From Spirochaetota bacterium (GTDB taxonomy: Bacteria; Spirochaetota; Spirochaetia; Treponematales; UBA12059), in the NCBI GenBank assembly GCA_022709445.1, contig JAKLIU010000146.1, forward strand, positions 1 through 5,600: DNA of 5,600 bases, read 5' to 3'. Of this stretch, positions 4,851 to 5,600 are shown piece by piece. Positions within the stretch are counted from its first letter, which is position 1, and every line of letters starts with the position of its first letter. Under the pieces are notes generated by a model that saw only the letters and a list, made by a program, of their open reading frames with translations, was not told the DNA's origin and ran no database searches. Made by a program: the position numbers and the translations under genes.

Positions 4851-5600
4851 ATGAAAGACTTCCGGGAATTCGTCCTCAAGACCGTGGGCCTGCGCTTCCG
4901 CGGCGCCGACATGAAGCTGGACCTGTCGCACGCCCTGTTCAGCTCCAACGACGTGGACGCCGGTTCCAGGCTGCTCCTCAAGGCCGTGGCCAGGGAGGCG
5001 GATGCCGCTTCGGTGGGCACGCTCATCGACATAGGCTCGGGGACCGGGGTCCTGGGCATCGCCTGCGCCCTGGGCTACCCCGGGGCGGTCGCCAGCTTCC
5101 GCGACCGGGACGCCCTGGCCTGCGCCTTCACCGAGCGCAACGCCAGGCGCAACAAGGTAACGCCGGCCGCGGTGGAGCACGCCCTGTTCCTGGACGGCCT
5201 CGGCGGCCGTGAGTTCGACCTGGTCCTCTGCAATGTGCCCGCCAAGGCGGGTCCCCCGGTCCTGGACCGCTTCTTCCTCGACCTGCCCCGCATCGTCAGC
5301 CCCCGCGGCCTCGGGGCCGTCGTCGTGGTGAACACCATAGCGGACGCCGCGCTGGCATCACTCCGGTCCGCCCTGCCAGGGGACGGCGCGGTGCGGCTGG
5401 CGGAGCGCGGGGCCGGCCACAGCGTCTACCTGTTCGGGCGCGGGGACTGCCCGGCGTACGAGCCTCCAGCCGACCCGCACGCCGTCTACGAGCGCACTTC
5501 GGTCCAGCGCCTCTTCGAGCCGGGCCGGTACCGCCATGCCGGCTACTGGGGCCTGCCGGAGTTCGACACCGCCTCCTACGCGACGGACCTGGCCATGGAA
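4851..5600 (+). CDS. Class I SAM-dependent methyltransferase, RsmC/RlmG-like (partial, 3' end missing)
   Basis: 250 codons are open to the window edge with no stop. The fold is a Rossmann methyltransferase: motif I is LIDIGSGTGVLGIACALG (D60, G62, G64, G66), the acidic residue after strand 2 is in FRDRD (D85/D87), and motif IV is DLVLCNVPAK (123-132). Before motif I, ALFSSNDVDAGSRLLL (29-43) matches the F-S-x-x-x-x-D-x-G-x-x-L-L-L segment of the MTS family that includes the rRNA guanine-N2 methyltransferases RsmC and RlmG. That family usually has N-P-P-F/Y at motif IV; here it reads N128-V129-P130-A131, so substrate and even activity are uncertain. Residues 200-250 (ending GLPEFDTASYATDLAME) continue past the usual catalytic domain, so a further C-terminal domain is likely. 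The ATG at 4851 is preferred over ATG 4911 because residues 11-28 look like the strand that leads into the F-S motif. No ribosome-binding site is present. Confidence 0.75.
   Translation, partial: MKDFREFVLKTVGLRFRGADMKLDLSHALFSSNDVDAGSRLLLKAVAREADAASVGTLIDIGSGTGVLGIACALGYPGAVASFRDRDALACAFTERNARRNKVTPAAVEHALFLDGLGGREFDLVLCNVPAKAGPPVLDRFFLDLPRIVSPRGLGAVVVVNTIADAALASLRSALPGDGAVRLAERGAGHSVYLFGRGDCPAYEPPADPHAVYERTSVQRLFEPGRYRHAGYWGLPEFDTASYATDLAME

Noticed and set aside
3537..5180. 547-codon minus-strand frame overlapping ackA in another register
   Set aside because: The translation is low-complexity Arg/Gly/His/Pro-rich and overlaps the well-supported acetate kinase frame.
3632..5212. 526-codon open frame on the plus strand across ackA and into the methyltransferase
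   Set aside because: It is antisense to ackA, crosses the divergent promoter region, and then overlaps the methyltransferase gene in another frame. No recognisable motifs.

Overview
The window reads as ordinary chromosomal DNA from a GC-rich bacterium, most likely a spirochaete of the Treponema/Spirochaeta type. The main reason is the 411-residue protein at 320-1555. Its two cyclic-nucleotide-binding domains, joined by a TPR-like linker and ending in a Crp-like winged helix, closely match a protein I remember from treponemes. The taxon call rests on memory, not on a search. No tRNA, rRNA, CRISPR array, insertion sequence or phage gene is visible, and no spacer exceeds about 165 bases.

Plus-strand block (1-2488). 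The window opens inside the last codons of glyA (serine hydroxymethyltransferase). A GC-rich hairpin follows, and directly after it comes a near-perfect sigma-70 promoter (TTGACA, 17 bases, TATACT). This promoter drives the cyclic-nucleotide-binding regulator and, only 3 bases after its stop, a QueG-like double [4Fe-4S] protein. The block ends at a hairpin that looks able to terminate transcription from both sides.

Minus-strand block (4759 down to 2547). Acetate kinase (ackA), an ECF-type sigma factor and a small two-helix membrane protein follow one another with gaps of 55 and 4 bases. I see no clear terminator or sigma-70 promoter between them, so they are probably one operon read from the ackA promoter. 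The sigma factor and membrane protein look like a functional pair. No classical zinc-finger anti-sigma gene is present.

Right end (4851-5600). A class I SAM-dependent methyltransferase of the RsmC/RlmG-like type runs divergently from ackA and off the window. The 91-base intergenic region holds two back-to-back promoters whose -35 boxes overlap. The methyltransferase -10 box lies exactly 7 bases before its ATG, so its mRNA is predicted to be leaderless.

The most interesting items are the shared divergent promoter with a leaderless transcript, the asymmetric cyclic-nucleotide-binding regulator, the QueG-like protein with Asn at the usual catalytic Asp position, and the ECF sigma/membrane-protein pair placed behind acetate kinase. 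I do not see a clearly new multi-gene system.
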